From Aegilops tauschii subsp. strangulata (Eukaryota > Streptophyta > Magnoliopsida > Poales > Poaceae), in contig NC_053040.3 in assembly GCF_002575655.3 (NCBI RefSeq), positions 462,196,780-462,260,779 of the forward strand: 64,000 bases of DNA, in the 5' to 3' direction. Each line of letters opens with the position of its first letter. Within the stretch, counting starts at the first letter, position 1. A program made the translations under genes and the position numbers. The notes beneath the pieces are model-generated. The model had not been told where the DNA came from, made no database searches, and saw only the letters and a list, made by a program, of their open reading frames with translations. Shown here one piece after another: positions 8,809 to 19,574 of this stretch.

Positions 8809-11370
8809 TCAATGCTTGGTTTTAGGTTCCCATTTTGTAATGGGTCCTTTGATGTTAGCAACAAGGGTCTTAGGAACCCAAATAGACCATTCAATGTACT
8901 CATGAGGAGAACCAACGAATTTGGCATAAACATGCCCATCACTAGCACGGCATAACACATAAGAAGGATTAAAGTCGCCGGCTTTGTTGGAAGGAGTGAC
9001 ATTGCTCTTCTTGACACCGCCACCCTTCGCATTGTTCTTCTTCTCCTTGGAAGCACCCTCTCCCTCCTTCACAAAAGTTTGCTTGAGAGGAGGAGGTCGC
9101 TTGGTCTTGTCATTCTTCTTCTTGTTCTTAGGATTGGGTGCGAACCCAATCCCCTCCTTGGCCACAACTTCCTTTTGATTGCTCAAGAGGTCGTTGAGGT
9201 TCTTCTCACCTTGTATGCATGACACAAGGCCTTTCTCAAGTTGCTCCTTCAACTTAGCATTCTCCTCAACAAGATGCACATGCTCACCACACGGGTTAGT
9301 AGCATTTGCATTATCAATTAACACCATATGAGGAAAGGTGGCTTTCTCCTTTGTTAGCTTCACTTGGAGTTGATCATGAGACTCCTTGAGGCTAGCATGA
9401 ACACCCTTCAAGACTTTGTGAGCCTTGTCGAGAATGCCAAACTCCTCTTTGAGTCTAGCAAGATCAACCCCAAGTTTTGCCTTCTCGGAGTTTAGCACAC
9501 GAGACACAACAAGAGCATGATCAAGATCTTTCTTTAACTTAGCATGATCATCGTTGTATGACTCCTCAAGAGCCAAACGAAGACCACGCTCTTCGTCAAG
9601 AGCATTGGAAAGATCCGAAATCTCATCGGCATAGTCACGACTATGCCCCTCCATCTTAGAGATGGTATCTTCGTGAGCCTCGATCATGTCATTGGCTTCA
9701 CCAAGTTGTTCCAAGAGAGCAACGAAGTGCTTCTTGGATTTACCCTTGAGTTTACCCATAAAGATCTCAAACTCATTTTCCTCCACATTTGTCCCCTCAT
9801 GTTCATCAATGCTATCCGTCGAAGAAGGATGATTAATGATAGTAGTTTTGATGTTGGAGGTTACCTTATTGGTGGCTTTAGCCATGAGGCACTTGGCGGG
9901 GATGTTCTCATTGGGTGAGTCGAAGAGAGACACCCGTGGAGTCTTCGCAATGGCAACGGAGGCCATGGCAACCGACTCACTATCTTCATCATCGTCATCA
10001 TCCTCATTGTACTCTTCTTGAACCACCAACGCCTTGGGAGGAGTCTTCTTGGTGAAGTTGCTCTTGTTGGGGAACGACTTGGCCTTGTCTTTTCTAATGA
10101 GCTTGCCACCATTGTCTTCCCTCTTCTCGTAAGGGCACTCCGCAACAAAGTGGCTCACATTGCCACAATTGAAGCAAGTCCTCATCCGTTGCTTGCCCTT
10201 TGCGCCACTTGAGTTGCTTTTGTTGAAGTTTGGCCTCGTGTTCTTCTTGCTCCAAAATTGCCTTGAAGCAAGAGCCATGTGTTCATGATAGGCATACTTC
10301 GTATCTTCGAGGTTGCCCTCCTCTTCTTCCTCTTCATCCTCTTCCTCCATACTAACCTTGGCCTTTAGAGCAAGGTTGGGCTTCTTTATTATTTGAGAGC
10401 GAAGAACCGCATTGTCGGCGGTCTTGTCCAAGATGCTCATAGCAACAAACTCATCCAACACTTCACTTGATGACAAGGTGTGGAAGTCCGGCCTTTGACG
10501 AATTACGGAGGACATGGCTTTGTGGTAGGGCATCATTGCCTTGAGGAATTTGCGCTTGATCCAATTGTCGTCCGTGTCCTTACTTCCATGATCTCGGAGA
10601 GAGACCGCGAGTTTGGTTACTCTCCGAAAAAGCTCACGAGGTTCTTCATCTTCTTTCATTGCAAACTCGTCGGCTTCATCTTGCACCACTTCATAGTTGG
10701 AGCGTTGAATGCTTGCGCTTCCCCGATAGAGGGAAACAACTTGGAGCCAAGCATCTTTGGCCACGGTGTAAGGCCGGAGATGAGGAAGATCTTCGGGTGG
10801 GATTGCTTCTTGGATGATGAAGAGAGCATTCTCATTGAATTGATGATCCACAACTTCTCTAGGAGTGAAGTTACTTCGGTCATGCGGATAAAAAACTTCT
10901 TCAATGATTCTCCAAAGGTTAGTGTTCACATGATTTAAATGACACTTAAAACGATAGACCCAAGAATCAAAATCTACATTCTTCTCAATCTTAGGGGCCG
11001 GGCCGGCATGATTCAAATGAGTGGAAGGGAGCGGTCCACCATAGACAGGTGGAGGTTCCACATGGGCAAAGATGCCGGTCCCATTTTTATCACTAGAACA
11101 AGGAGCCTTCTCGCTCGAAGCTTCCCCCTTGTCGGAGGTAGCATCTGTCACCTTGTTAGCGGGATCACCCACTTTCAACGGTGCGGTGGTAAGTTTAAGC
11201 CCTTCTAAGAATTTATTCAACATGCTTTCGACCTTGGTCGTCATGGAGGTTTTCAATGTGTCCAACGCCACATTGAATTCCTCACGAGAGACCGCGGTTC
11301 CCCCATCTCCCGTAGACGAGACTGGATTCTCACCGGAGTGCTCCTCCGCACCGTCTACGACGTCAACCAT
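8809..11370 (-). CDS. gag: Copia gag protein, long coiled-coil type (intact frame)
   Basis: 853 codons, uninterrupted, starting 48 bases inside the right LTR and just after the PBS. Residues 1-110 are low complexity. About 120-330 is a gag domain (FDSWVYRFKCHLNHVN, then LWRIIEEVFYPHD, then FLKAMMPYHKAMSSVIRQR). A CCHC zinc knuckle CFNCGNVSHFVAEC follows near 400. About 530-740 is a long heptad-type coiled coil (LDEERGLRLALEESY and similar). The C-terminus has the HEYIEWSIWVPKTLVANIKGP box that in SIRE/Maximus-type Copia elements directly precedes protease. It would form virus-like particles that package the element RNA. Normal pol fusion is lost, so only structural protein is made. About 850 residues is usual for this gag class. 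Confidence 0.9.
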   Translation of the reverse strand: MVDVVDGAEEHSGENPVSSTGDGGTAVSREEFNVALDTLKTSMTTKVESMLNKFLEGLKLTTAPLKVGDPANKVTDATSDKGEASSEKAPCSSDKNGTGIFAHVEPPPVYGGPLPSTHLNHAGPAPKIEKNVDFDSWVYRFKCHLNHVNTNLWRIIEEVFYPHDRSNFTPREVVDHQFNENALFIIQEAIPPEDLPHLRPYTVAKDAWLQVVSLYRGSASIQRSNYEVVQDEADEFAMKEDEEPRELFRRVTKLAVSLRDHGSKDTDDNWIKRKFLKAMMPYHKAMSSVIRQRPDFHTLSSSEVLDEFVAMSILDKTADNAVLRSQIIKKPNLALKAKVSMEEEDEEEEEEGNLEDTKYAYHEHMALASRQFWSKKNTRPNFNKSNSSGAKGKQRMRTCFNCGNVSHFVAECPYEKREDNGGKLIRKDKAKSFPNKSNFTKKTPPKALVVQEEYNEDDDDDEDSESVAMASVAIAKTPRVSLFDSPNENIPAKCLMAKATNKVTSNIKTTIINHPSSTDSIDEHEGTNVEENEFEIFMGKLKGKSKKHFVALLEQLGEANDMIEAHEDTISKMEGHSRDYADEISDLSNALDEERGLRLALEESYNDDHAKLKKDLDHALVVSRVLNSEKAKLGVDLARLKEEFGILDKAHKVLKGVHASLKESHDQLQVKLTKEKATFPHMVLIDNANATNPCGEHVHLVEENAKLKEQLEKGLVSCIQGEKNLNDLLSNQKEVVAKEGIGFAPNPKNKKKNDKTKRPPPLKQTFVKEGEGASKEKKNNAKGGGVKKSNVTPSNKAGDFNPSYVLCRASDGHVYAKFVGSPHEYIEWSIWVPKTLVANIKGPITKWEPKTKH

Positions 11371-11403
11371 ACTTGGACGGTAAAGTCCTTAATAAGAGAT
11401 GAG

Positions 11404-11415
11404 GCTCTGATACCA
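11404..11415 (-). other. Primer-binding site of the nested element
   Basis: TGGTATCAGAGC on the - strand, two bases from the LTR edge, complementary to initiator tRNA-Met. It fixes the orientation of the element. Confidence 0.93.
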
Positions 11416-12149
11416 ATTGAAAGGATCGATATAGTTGACTAGAGGGGGGGGTGAATAGGCAACTAACAATTTTTAGCTTTTCTTTACCAAATTAAAGTTT
11501 GCATCAAATAGGTTGTCTAGATATGCAACTAAGTGAGCAACCTATATGATGCAACGACAACAAGCACACAAGCAAGTACGAGATATAACACAAGTAAACT
11601 AGCTAAAGTAAAGGAACGAGATAACCAAGAGTGGAGCCGGTGAAGACGAGGATGTGTTACCGAAGTTCCTTCCTTTTGAGGGGAAGTACGTCTCCGTTGG
11701 AGCGGTGTGGAGGCACAATGCTCCCCAAGAAGCCACAAGGGCCACCGTATTCTCCTCATGCCCTCACACAATGCGAGATGCCGTGATTCCACTATTGGTG
11801 CCCTTGAAGGCGGCGACCGGACCTTTACAAACAAGGTTGGGGCAATCTCCACAACTTAATTGGAGGCTCCCAACGACACCACAAAGCTTCACCACAATGG
11901 ACTATGGCTCCGCGGTGACCTCAACCGTCTAGGGTGCTCAAACACCCAAGAGTAACAAGATCCGCTAGGGATAAGTGGGGGGAATCAAATTTCTCTTGGT
12001 GGAAGTGTAGATCGTGGCCTTCTCAACCAATCCCGAGCAAATCAACAAGTTTGATTGGCTAGGGAGAGAGATCGGGCGAAAATGGAGCTTGGAGCAACAA
12101 TGGAGCTTTTTGGGGAAGAGGTAAGGTCAACTTTGGGGAAGAAGACCCC

Positions 12150-12158
12150 TTTATATAG
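12150..12158 (-). promoter_or_regulatory. TATA box of the right (5') LTR, nested element
   Basis: CTATATAAA on the - strand. Being in the 5' LTR, this is the one that would start the genomic transcript running towards gag at 11370. Confidence 0.65.
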
Positions 12159-12201
12159 TGGGGGGAACAAACCAACCGTTACCCCCCTTCTGCCCCGAAG
12201 A

Positions 12202-12665
12202 GAGCGGTAGTACCGCTGTGCCAGCGGTACTACCGCTTGCCACTATAAGCGGTACTACCGCTACACAACGCGGTACTACCGCTTGGCCCACAGCGGTACT
12301 ACCGCGGAGGGAGGGCGGTACTACCGCACAGGAGCGGTACTACGGCCCCCACAGCCGCGGCCAGTACCGTAAAACCCGACACGAAAAAGGAGCCCTCGAA
12401 TCGAGGCGGTACTAGCACGAGACCACCGCGGTACTACGGCTTGGGGCCACTAGCGGTACTACTGCTCTGGAGCGGTACTACCGCTCCCAGAGCAGTACTA
12501 CCGCTTGTGGCACCCAAGCGGTACTACCGCTCCGTCCCGCGGTACTACCGCTGGGACCAGAGTTAGTACACACATGGGGGCTACTAGCGGTACTACTGCT
12601 CTGGGCAGTACTATCGCTCTAGAGCGGTACTACCGCTTGTAGCACCCAAGCGGTACTACCGCAGG
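12202..12665. repeat. Palindrome array AGCGGTACTACCGCT, right LTR
   Basis: The counterpart of the array at 5760-6205. It has an extra unit near 12480-12500 (CCAGAGCAGTACTACCGCT) and one near 12605-12625. It lacks the CTGGCCCGC-containing unit present in the left copy at about 6181-6195. Confidence 0.9.
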
Positions 12666-12989
12666 GACCAGAGAGGGCACAAAGAGAGGAGAACCAAGCC
12701 CATCATCGAAACGGAAAGGCTCGGAGGGAGGGGCAAAGGAAGTGTACGTGATGATTCCGCCCTAGCCTTTCCAAAACGGACCCCCTCTTGATAGTACGGT
12801 GATCCCTATGAAACTAGTCCACCAAATTAATCCGAAAGGACTACACCGTCTTCGCTTTAAGCTCCGAGGGGAGGAAATCGTCTCGTGCCAAAAGGATGAA
12901 TCTCTGAAAAACACTCAACACACACGATTAGTCCGCAAAAGCATTGTCATCAATCACCAAAACATCTTAGGGATAAATATGCCCTTACA

Positions 12990-13053
12990 CCCGTTGACTA
13001 AAATTATCTCACAAGCAAAACATGATCACACCTTAGTACTCTTTGGGTGTTAA
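12990..13053 (+). pseudogene. C-terminal end of the outer Copia pol, resumed after the insert
   Basis: After the duplicated CCCGT, the RNase H tail of the outer element continues as PLTKIISQAKHDHTLVLFGC and a stop at 13051-13053. It joins the NVTD reading at 4958-4971. The C-terminal DPxTK box is the usual end of Copia pol. The 3' untranslated region 13054-13206 follows and contains three imperfect copies of a GTTAAxCACATxxxGATGTGAAC unit. Confidence 0.85.
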
Positions 13054-13206
13054 ACACATAGTGATGTGAACTAGATTACTGACTCTAGTAAACCCTTTGG
13101 GTGTTGGTCACATGTCGATGTGAACTGTGGGTGTTAACCACATAAAGATGTGAACTATTGATGTTAAATCACATGGTGATGTGAACTAGATTATTGACTC
13201 TAGTGC

Positions 13207-13217
13207 AAGTGGGAGAC
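13207..13217 (+). other. Polypurine tract of the outer element
   Basis: AAGTGGGAGAC directly before the 3' LTR start TGAAGG. AGTGGGAGAxTG is the usual polypurine tract of the BARE/WIS/Angela group. Confidence 0.85.
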
Positions 13218-14941
13218 TGAAGGAAATATGCCCTAGAGGCAATAATAAAGTTATTATTTATTTCCTTATATCATGATAAATGTTTATTATTCATGCTAGA
13301 ATTGTATTAACCGGAAACATGATACATGTGTGAATACATAGACAAACAGAGTGTCACTAGTATGCCTCTACTTGACTAACTCGTTTGTCAAAGATGGTTA
13401 TGTTTCCTAGCCATTGACATGAGTTGTCATTTGATTAACGGGATCACATCATTGGAAGAATGATGTGATTGACTTGACCCATTCTGTTAGCTTAGCACAC
13501 GATCGTTTAGTATTCTGCTATTGCTTTCTTCATGACTTATACATGTTCCTATGACTATGAGATTATGCAACTCCCGTTTACCGGAGGAACACTTTGTGTG
13601 CTACCAAACGTCACAACGTAACTGGGTGATTATAAAGGTGCTCTACAGGTGTCTCTGAAGGTACTTGTTGGGTTGGCGTATTTCGAGATTAGGATTTGTC
13701 ACTCCGATTGTCGGAGAGGTATCTCTAGGCCCACTCGGTAATGCACATCACTTAAGCCTTGCAAGCATTGCAACTAATGAGTTAGTTGCGGGATGATGTA
13801 TTACGTAACGAGTAAAAAGACTTGCCGGTAACGAGATTGAAGTAGGTATTGAGACGACGATCGAATCTCGGGCAAGTAACATACCGATAACAAAGGGAAC
13901 AACGTATGTTGTTATGCGGTTTGACCGATAAAGATCTTCGTAGAATATGTGGGAGCCAATATGAGCATCCAGGTTCTGCTATTGGTTATTGACCGGAGAC
14001 GTGTCTCGGTCATGTCTACATAGTTCTCGAACCCGTAGGGTTCGCACGCTTAAAGTTCGATGACGATTGTATTATGAGTTTATGTGATTTGATGTACCGA
14101 AGGTAGTCCGGAGTCCCGGATGAGATCGGGGACATGACGAGGAGTCTCGAAATGGTCGAGACATAAAGATCGATATATTGGACGACTATATTCGGACATC
14201 GGAAAGGTTCCGAGTGGTTCGGGTATTTTTTGGAGTACCGGGGAGTTACGGGAATACGGGGGAAGAAGTATATGGGCCTTATTGGGCTTTAGGGGAGAGG
14301 GAGAGGCAGGCCGCGCGCCCCCCCATTGACTAGTCCGAATTGGACTAGGGGGAGGGGTGGTGCCCCCTCCTTCCTTCTCTTCCCTCTTCCCTTTCCTTGA
14401 CTCCTACTCCCACTACTTGGAAGGGGGGGAATCCTACTCCCGGTGGGAGTAGGACTCCTCCAGGGCGCGCCATAGGGGCCGGCCCTCTCCCCCCTCCTCC
14501 ACTCCTTTATATACGGGGGAAAGGGGCACCCCATAGACACAACAATTGATCGTTTGGTCTTTCAGCCGTGTGCGGTGCCCCCCTCCATCATAGTCCACCT
14601 CGATAATACTGTAGCAGTGCTTAGGCGAAGCCCTGCGTCAGTAGAACATCATCATCGTCACCACGCCGTCATGCTGACGAAACTCTCCCTCAACACTCGG
14701 CTGGATCGGAGTTCGAGGGACGTCATCGGGCTGAACGTGTGCTGAACTCGGAGGTGTCGTGCGTTCGGTACTTGATCGGTCGGATCGGGAAGACGTACGA
14801 CTACATCAACCGCGTTGTGCTAACGCTTCCGCTTTCGGTCTACGAGGGTACGTGGACAACACTCTCCCCTCTCGTTGCTATGCATCACCATGATCTTGCG
14901 TGTGTGTAGGAATTTTTTTGAAATTACTACGTTCCCCGACA
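13218..14941 (+). repeat. 3' LTR of the WIS/Angela-type element
   Basis: 1724 bp, starting TGAAGGAAATATGCCC and ending ACGTTCCCCGACA. Length and termini fit the WIS/Angela group. It shares most of its sequence with the solo LTR at 55201-56943 but is clearly a distinct copy. Confidence 0.95.
14516..14524 (+). promoter_or_regulatory. TATA box of the 3' LTR
   Basis: TTTATATAC in a GC-rich context, matching the known promoter position of BARE-type LTRs. In a 3' LTR it could start read-out transcripts towards 14942 onward. Confidence 0.65.
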
Positions 14942-15088
14942 GTTTCATCTTGATACTGCTCAAATAATCAATGGAAGTTTCCCTTATCTTCAAATATATA
15001 TGGTTGACAATTGCCTACATATATTAGTTTGCCTATCAAGATGAGTGATTCAACAGCTTATTTTATACGTCTTTTGCTACTAATCACA

Positions 15089-15320
15089 GATGAAGCTTGC
15101 GGGCTTGAGTGGCCCACATGTTACAAGATATTAAAGGGACTTGTGAGGGAATAAATTACCTTCACAATTCCCAGGAAAGGCATATTTACCAGCTGAACTT
15201 AAAGCCTGGTAATATTTTGCTGGATAAAACTATGACCCCCAAGATTGCAGATCTTGGTTTGTCAAGACTTGTTGATTCAATAGAAACCGATGAACCAGAT
15301 ATGCGCCAGGGAACACTGTA
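15089..15320 (+). pseudogene. Receptor-like kinase exon fragment (cysteine-rich RLK/DUF26-like)
   Basis: A single internal kinase exon. It reads DEACGLEWPTCYKI, then, after a one-base frame change near 15130, KGTCEGINYLHN, the loop HIYQLNLKPGNILLD and KIADLGLSRL. It ends at a clean GTAAGT donor at 15319. The pattern matches the catalytic-loop exon of plant receptor-like kinases of the DUF26/LRK class. The catalytic-loop aspartate (normally xLDLKPxN) is asparagine, and DFG reads DLG. No other kinase exon is visible in the window. It is a stray exon, or the tail of a gene cut by the retrotransposon on its left. Confidence 0.8.
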
Positions 15321-17095
15321 AGTTGATGGATGATCATACTCTGAGCCGTTCATTTTTTCAAAGATATTCTGGAAAAAAAATCCTTGTATTTTTAACTAAC
15401 TATTAGCCATATAAATTAAGGTTATCCCTTTATGAGATATTCTGAATAAACAGATGAACCATTTATTTTATCTCCTGCCAAAATAATGAGATGGTCTATA
15501 TTTATGTCCCTTCTATTTTAATTAGATAGTGTTATCAGGGATATATAGTTTTGGAAGTTCAAACTAGATCTATTCATTATTAGTAGTAGTTGAGCTGCTG
15601 ATTGTAACAATATGCTTACGTGAGTTTCAGACTAAGTGCTCTAATATTCATTGTTAGTCAAATTACTTACTATTGAAATGTCGTGGTTCTCTATATATGT
15701 CATCTCTCATTGGATGTCTGAATTTAGACTCCGGCTGTAGGGTTGTTTGTGTTGTGTGGTATGAATTGCCTTTGTACTTCAAAATGCATGTATCAAGTGT
15801 CGATTTTCTAATAAAACGATCTGTATATCTGCATTACAGTTGGAATATTCATATGTATGGTTTCATGCTTCCAAGAATAACAAACACTATGCACCCAGCT
15901 CTCTCTTTTGTGGCCACTAACCATTCACTTTCTTTTGTTCCTACAACCTGCATTGGCGTAAGTTTGATTTTATATTGCCTACTTCAAGCACCGATGGACC
16001 ACCACATGTTTGAATTATTTGTTTTTCAGAGATTATTTCTCTGGATTTCCATTTTTATTGATCAGAAGGCACGGGTGCAGGTATCAACAATTACAGTGTT
16101 GAGTGGTCGTAACCACCCGCTTTTGTGCCCACATTTTTCAAAAATACTGCAAAGATACATTTGATTTTAATTATGTTAAAAACAACGGTTTGGTCTAGAC
16201 TAAGTACAAAGTACCAAATTGACATTTTCCCCTTGGTTATTTACTTACTGCACTGTGCCAGATGGCAATAAGTAGGTGAGTTATATGCTGGGTTGCAAAT
16301 TGTACTTCTAAGTAAGACCACATGAACTGCTAATCAGATTATCCGTGTAATAAAATCTTCTTTAATCTAAGCTTCAAAGCTACATGAACTACCATATTTT
16401 CTGATTTGTTGGCTGCACTAAAAATAGGGACATGCTCTAACAATGACACTTTCTATTTGCAGTAGTACTGTTGAGCCAATTGATACTAGGTGTGCATGAA
16501 TATTTGCCTTGCCGGTATGATTTGATTCGGACGTGGATGGGTCCTGTCTTTTATTCTGCTTGTTTCTTCCCGTGTTCCTCATCTTTCTGGATGTGTCGCA
16601 GTTGGGACGGTGGCGTGCCGGAAGGGCTGTCTTGCGAGTTGACCGGAGTGGGAGTACACCGGAGAGGCTTCTGAGATGGCTGAGGTGGTTCTTCGCTCCT
16701 CTGATTGTCTTCTCGTTTGTGCTGTACATGCGCTCATCCAGGGATTTGTTGTTTTTTAGGGATTTGTCTAAGGTTTGCTGGTTGATTTGTCTTGGCTGGG
16801 GTCTGCTTGTTCTCTTGGCTCCTGGGCTGTGCTGCTCGAAGTTGCTTCACTGGTTTCCTTGCAGGTGATTCTTTCCTCTCGCCTTCCCTCTTCGGTGTTT
16901 TTCTAGGTTGTTTAGATGTGTATTTCAAGTTCATATATACGGCGGCGCTCTCCCCTCCTCTTCTGTAGAAGGCGAGATCCTTGCTCCTTTTTTATCTCTC
17001 AAAATCCCTAGCTTCCGCGAATTTAGTCCATAACGTGGAGATGTTCTTACAGTACCGTTGATCTGGGCACCCAGGCACCCAAGCTTTTCTTCGCG
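15321..17095. other. No gene recognised; AT-rich then GC-richer leader-like sequence
   Basis: From 15321 to about 16470 the sequence is AT-rich and intron-like, with no conserved domain. From 16470 to 17095 it becomes less AT-rich, with pyrimidine-rich stretches and several short open frames (16418-16729, 16533-16868) on both strands. None shows a recognisable motif. It looks like the 5' untranslated region of the gene fragment that follows. Confidence 0.5.
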
Positions 17096-17097
17096 CG

Positions 17098-18224
17098 ATG
17101 GCATCAGGCACACGGAGGGAGCTCTTCTTCATCGGTGCGATGAACAATGACCGTGATCTCCGTTCCACACCGTCACCAGCTAGCAAGGTAGACCCCATTT
17201 GCTTGGTCAACTCTAAAACATGCATGTGCTAGACTTGTTCGAGATTTATGCAATTGGGCATGTCGTTGATCAACGACACGCAGAGCATATTTTTTATATG
17301 TGATTTGTAGTAGAATGGTCGTATTAACTCTGTCGATGCTTGCTGTGCAGTCCACTGTGTATCAGATTCTTTAGATCCCGTGAATAGCCATTTTTTTACC
17401 GGGTTCATGCTTGATCTGTGGTCTCCCGTGTATCATGCCGTTTGGCTTCTGTAGTTTACCTGCTTGCGTTTGCCAATCATGATCAACACACAACACGATT
17501 GATGTTTGTGACCTGCCTTTAAAGAATGTGCCCTACCTTACTTAAAAGCATGTTTACATAGTCGTTGTGTTGCTGCAGATCTCTGGTTTGTTTTTCGGGC
17601 TTCTGTTGCACGTTTGCTTTGCTTGTCCTGAACCCGTCACCGATAAAGGCTAATGCATTTCCATGTTTCTATTGCTTTAGTAGCATGATATTTCCGCGTA
17701 TTCCTGTTGTGGTCTGTACTATGTGTAAATGACTTACCACTCTACATATTTTAATAGATGAAGCATTCTGTCACGGTTAGGCCGAAGGCTATGCTTAGCG
17801 CCGTTCTTGCTGAAGATGGTTTACCCGAGGTGAAGTACAAGACCTGCGCATCTTACCGTGGCCGTGTGGCGGCTACTCCATCACAGTCGCGTTCATCTGC
17901 AGCGGCAGAGCATATGAGGATCAATGGCGACCCAGCTGTGGATGCCAATGGGCCATGCAAAATGCTGCTCCTCGGTGCTTGGAGCATCTTCAGGCCACCA
18001 TGGATATTGAATTTGACTGCCCTCAAATGCAGAAAATTAAGACCGAGATGAAGTACCTGTCGGGCAGTGTCGACGAGAAAGACAGGAAGATCAGAGATCT
18101 GAAGGCTAAGGTGGAAAAAAGGAATCTGCGGGTCAATGGGCTTACCAAGGGCTGGGGTCACTGGCAGATTACCTGCTCGGATCTGCATATGATCAAGCTG
18201 TGCTTCCGACTGGTTCTTCGGTAG
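17098..18224 (+). pseudogene. Two-exon gene fragment of unknown family, coiled-coil end
   Basis: A likely first exon starts at ATG 17098 (MASGTRRELFFIGAMNNDRD) and ends at AAG/GTAGAC near 17187. After a T-rich intron, exon 2 follows ATAG at 17758 (KHSVTVRPKAML, then LAEDGLPEVKYKTCASYRG). A frame change near 17955 then leads to a charged, helical stretch (MDIEFDCPQMQKIKTEMKYL, then DEKDRKIRDLKAKVEKR) with coiled-coil spacing, closing at 18222. I do not recognise the family. It lies upstream of a Helitron 5' terminus (19575-19689), so capture by that element is possible. Confidence 0.45.
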
Positions 18225-19574
18225 TTCGTTTTTTATCATAGCTGAAAATGCATTGCACCGTGTATGCTTACTCTCCTATGATGCTTTCTACGCTCTTGTG
18301 TTAGGTAAGGGGCAGTACTTGCTTCGATCATTTTGATTCTGATTAGATCTTTATTTCCATTTGACTTCCTGCTGTATCTTCGTCTCCATTTAACTTATTG
18401 ATATGGTTTCGTTTCATTCTGTTTTAGCGTACTTACAATTAATAACTTTATAATCAACTCCTGACGTCACTATTTTGTAGTTTGTTTTGTTTAGAACAAC
18501 TTGACATGCACCCTTTTACCTCACGCACTCAAGATATAATATTTATCTTTATTTATATATACAACAACTTCATAGATGGGTGTTTGGAGGTTTCTGAGGC
18601 TGCATTATGAATAGGTGATATTAAGCGAATACCAGTATTTTTAGGTGCATTTTATCGGCCATCTATTTACAGCTTCAGTTACTTCATACGTTAGTCCCAT
18701 TTAAACACATGGTGATAATATCATGCTTTCATTGCCTCTTCTTATCGTCGGAATAGCAGCCTGGGTTACTACTAACTTAACATTACACGCTTGACCAAAA
18801 CGTTCGGACCGGCACCCTCGCGCCTACCCGATCTAGTTGTATTTGGTTAGGATCCAAGCAGGGCCGGATAGCGGCCGCCCTCCACGCCAATTACAGGAAG
18901 GCCCTCCACACAAATACACTTGGGTGCCTTTAAAAAACTCTCCTTTCATTAGGGGGTTTCTTGTTTTTTTCTTGAACAATCATCAATTAGCAATTTCATC
19001 TAATCTCCTTTAATACTTGTTTTCTTAAACGACCTCTTTTAAATTTATGCAGCAAGCATGGCATTATGAATCTCATTAATTTCCCACAAGTTAATTAGCC
19101 CGAATTTCGTCTTTCCTTCCCAGGACTCAATTTGCCCACTAATTTTCTTCCTTCCCTTCTTCCTTCGTTTCATTTTAATTAGCCCACATAGTATGGATGT
19201 ATATATCTTTCCTTTCCTGGACTCATTTTCCTTCCTTCCTTAGCCGACTTATTGAGGTGGTTGATAAAGTGTAACTCTAAGACGTATATATGTTGGTGCT
19301 TTCAGTTGTAAGGGGGCGAGGTGGTACTATTGAATAAGAAAAGTAAACGTCTTGACTACACATGCGAGATTCGCGAGTTGGTAGGTGTGTATGGTATGGT
19401 CTGAGAGATCGCCAGTTCAATTCCTGACGCAAGTAAATTTATTTTTTTGCCAAAATATCCGACCAGGCCCACCTTCGCCCATGCGGGGATGCACAAAATA
19501 AGCTATGTGCGGCCCATGCGGGGAATTTTGGTTACGCACGGCCCATAAGGACAAAAATTAGGGACTAACCAATT
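18225..19574. other. No gene recognised; AT-rich with one tRNA-like stretch
   Basis: AT-rich sequence with T-rich runs and CTTCC-rich tracts at about 19100-19250. A weak tRNA-like stretch lies at about 19370-19432, with a B-box-like GTTCAATTCC at 19415-19424. I found no supported coding region. Confidence 0.5.

Larger units (their letters stand above)
4977..12989 (-). mobile_element. Nested chimeric LTR retrotransposon, non-autonomous
   Basis: The element has two LTRs (4977-6530 and 11418-12989) and a perfect 5-bp target duplication CCCGT (4972-4976 and 12990-12994). The initiator-Met PBS lies two bases inside the right LTR on the - strand (11404-11415), so it is transcribed right to left. 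A polypurine tract adjoins the left LTR. Gag resembles Copia SIRE/Maximus-type gag by its long coiled coil after the zinc knuckle and its WVPKTL motif. Pol is missing: protease stops after 20 codons, and an unrelated ORF follows where integrase, RT and RNase H should be. It must have depended on a helper element for transposition. It is younger than the outer element, which it splits. Confidence 0.92.
11418..12989 (-). repeat. Right LTR (5' LTR) of the nested element
   Basis: 1572 bp, starting TGAAAGG and ending CTTACA, followed by the target duplication CCCGT. It is 18 bp longer than the left copy, owing to indels within the palindrome array (12202-12665). Confidence 0.93.
1..14941 (+). mobile_element. 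WIS/Angela/BARE-type Copia retrotransposon, degenerate and interrupted
   Basis: The element reads: 5' LTR end (1-133), initiator-Met PBS (135-146), long leader, gag, protease, integrase, RT, RNase H, polypurine tract (13207-13217) and 3' LTR (13218-14941). Integrase precedes RT, which is the Copia order. The 3' LTR starts TGAAGGAAATATGCCC, the known start of the WIS/Angela group of Triticeae. Its last 135 bp match the window's first 133 bp with only a few differences, so these are the two LTRs of one element. An 8-kb element of another family splits it at 4971-12994. Multiple stops and frameshifts make it non-functional. The 5' LTR start is outside the window, so only the 3' flank (GTTTC, 14942-14946) of the target duplication is visible. 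Confidence 0.93.
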
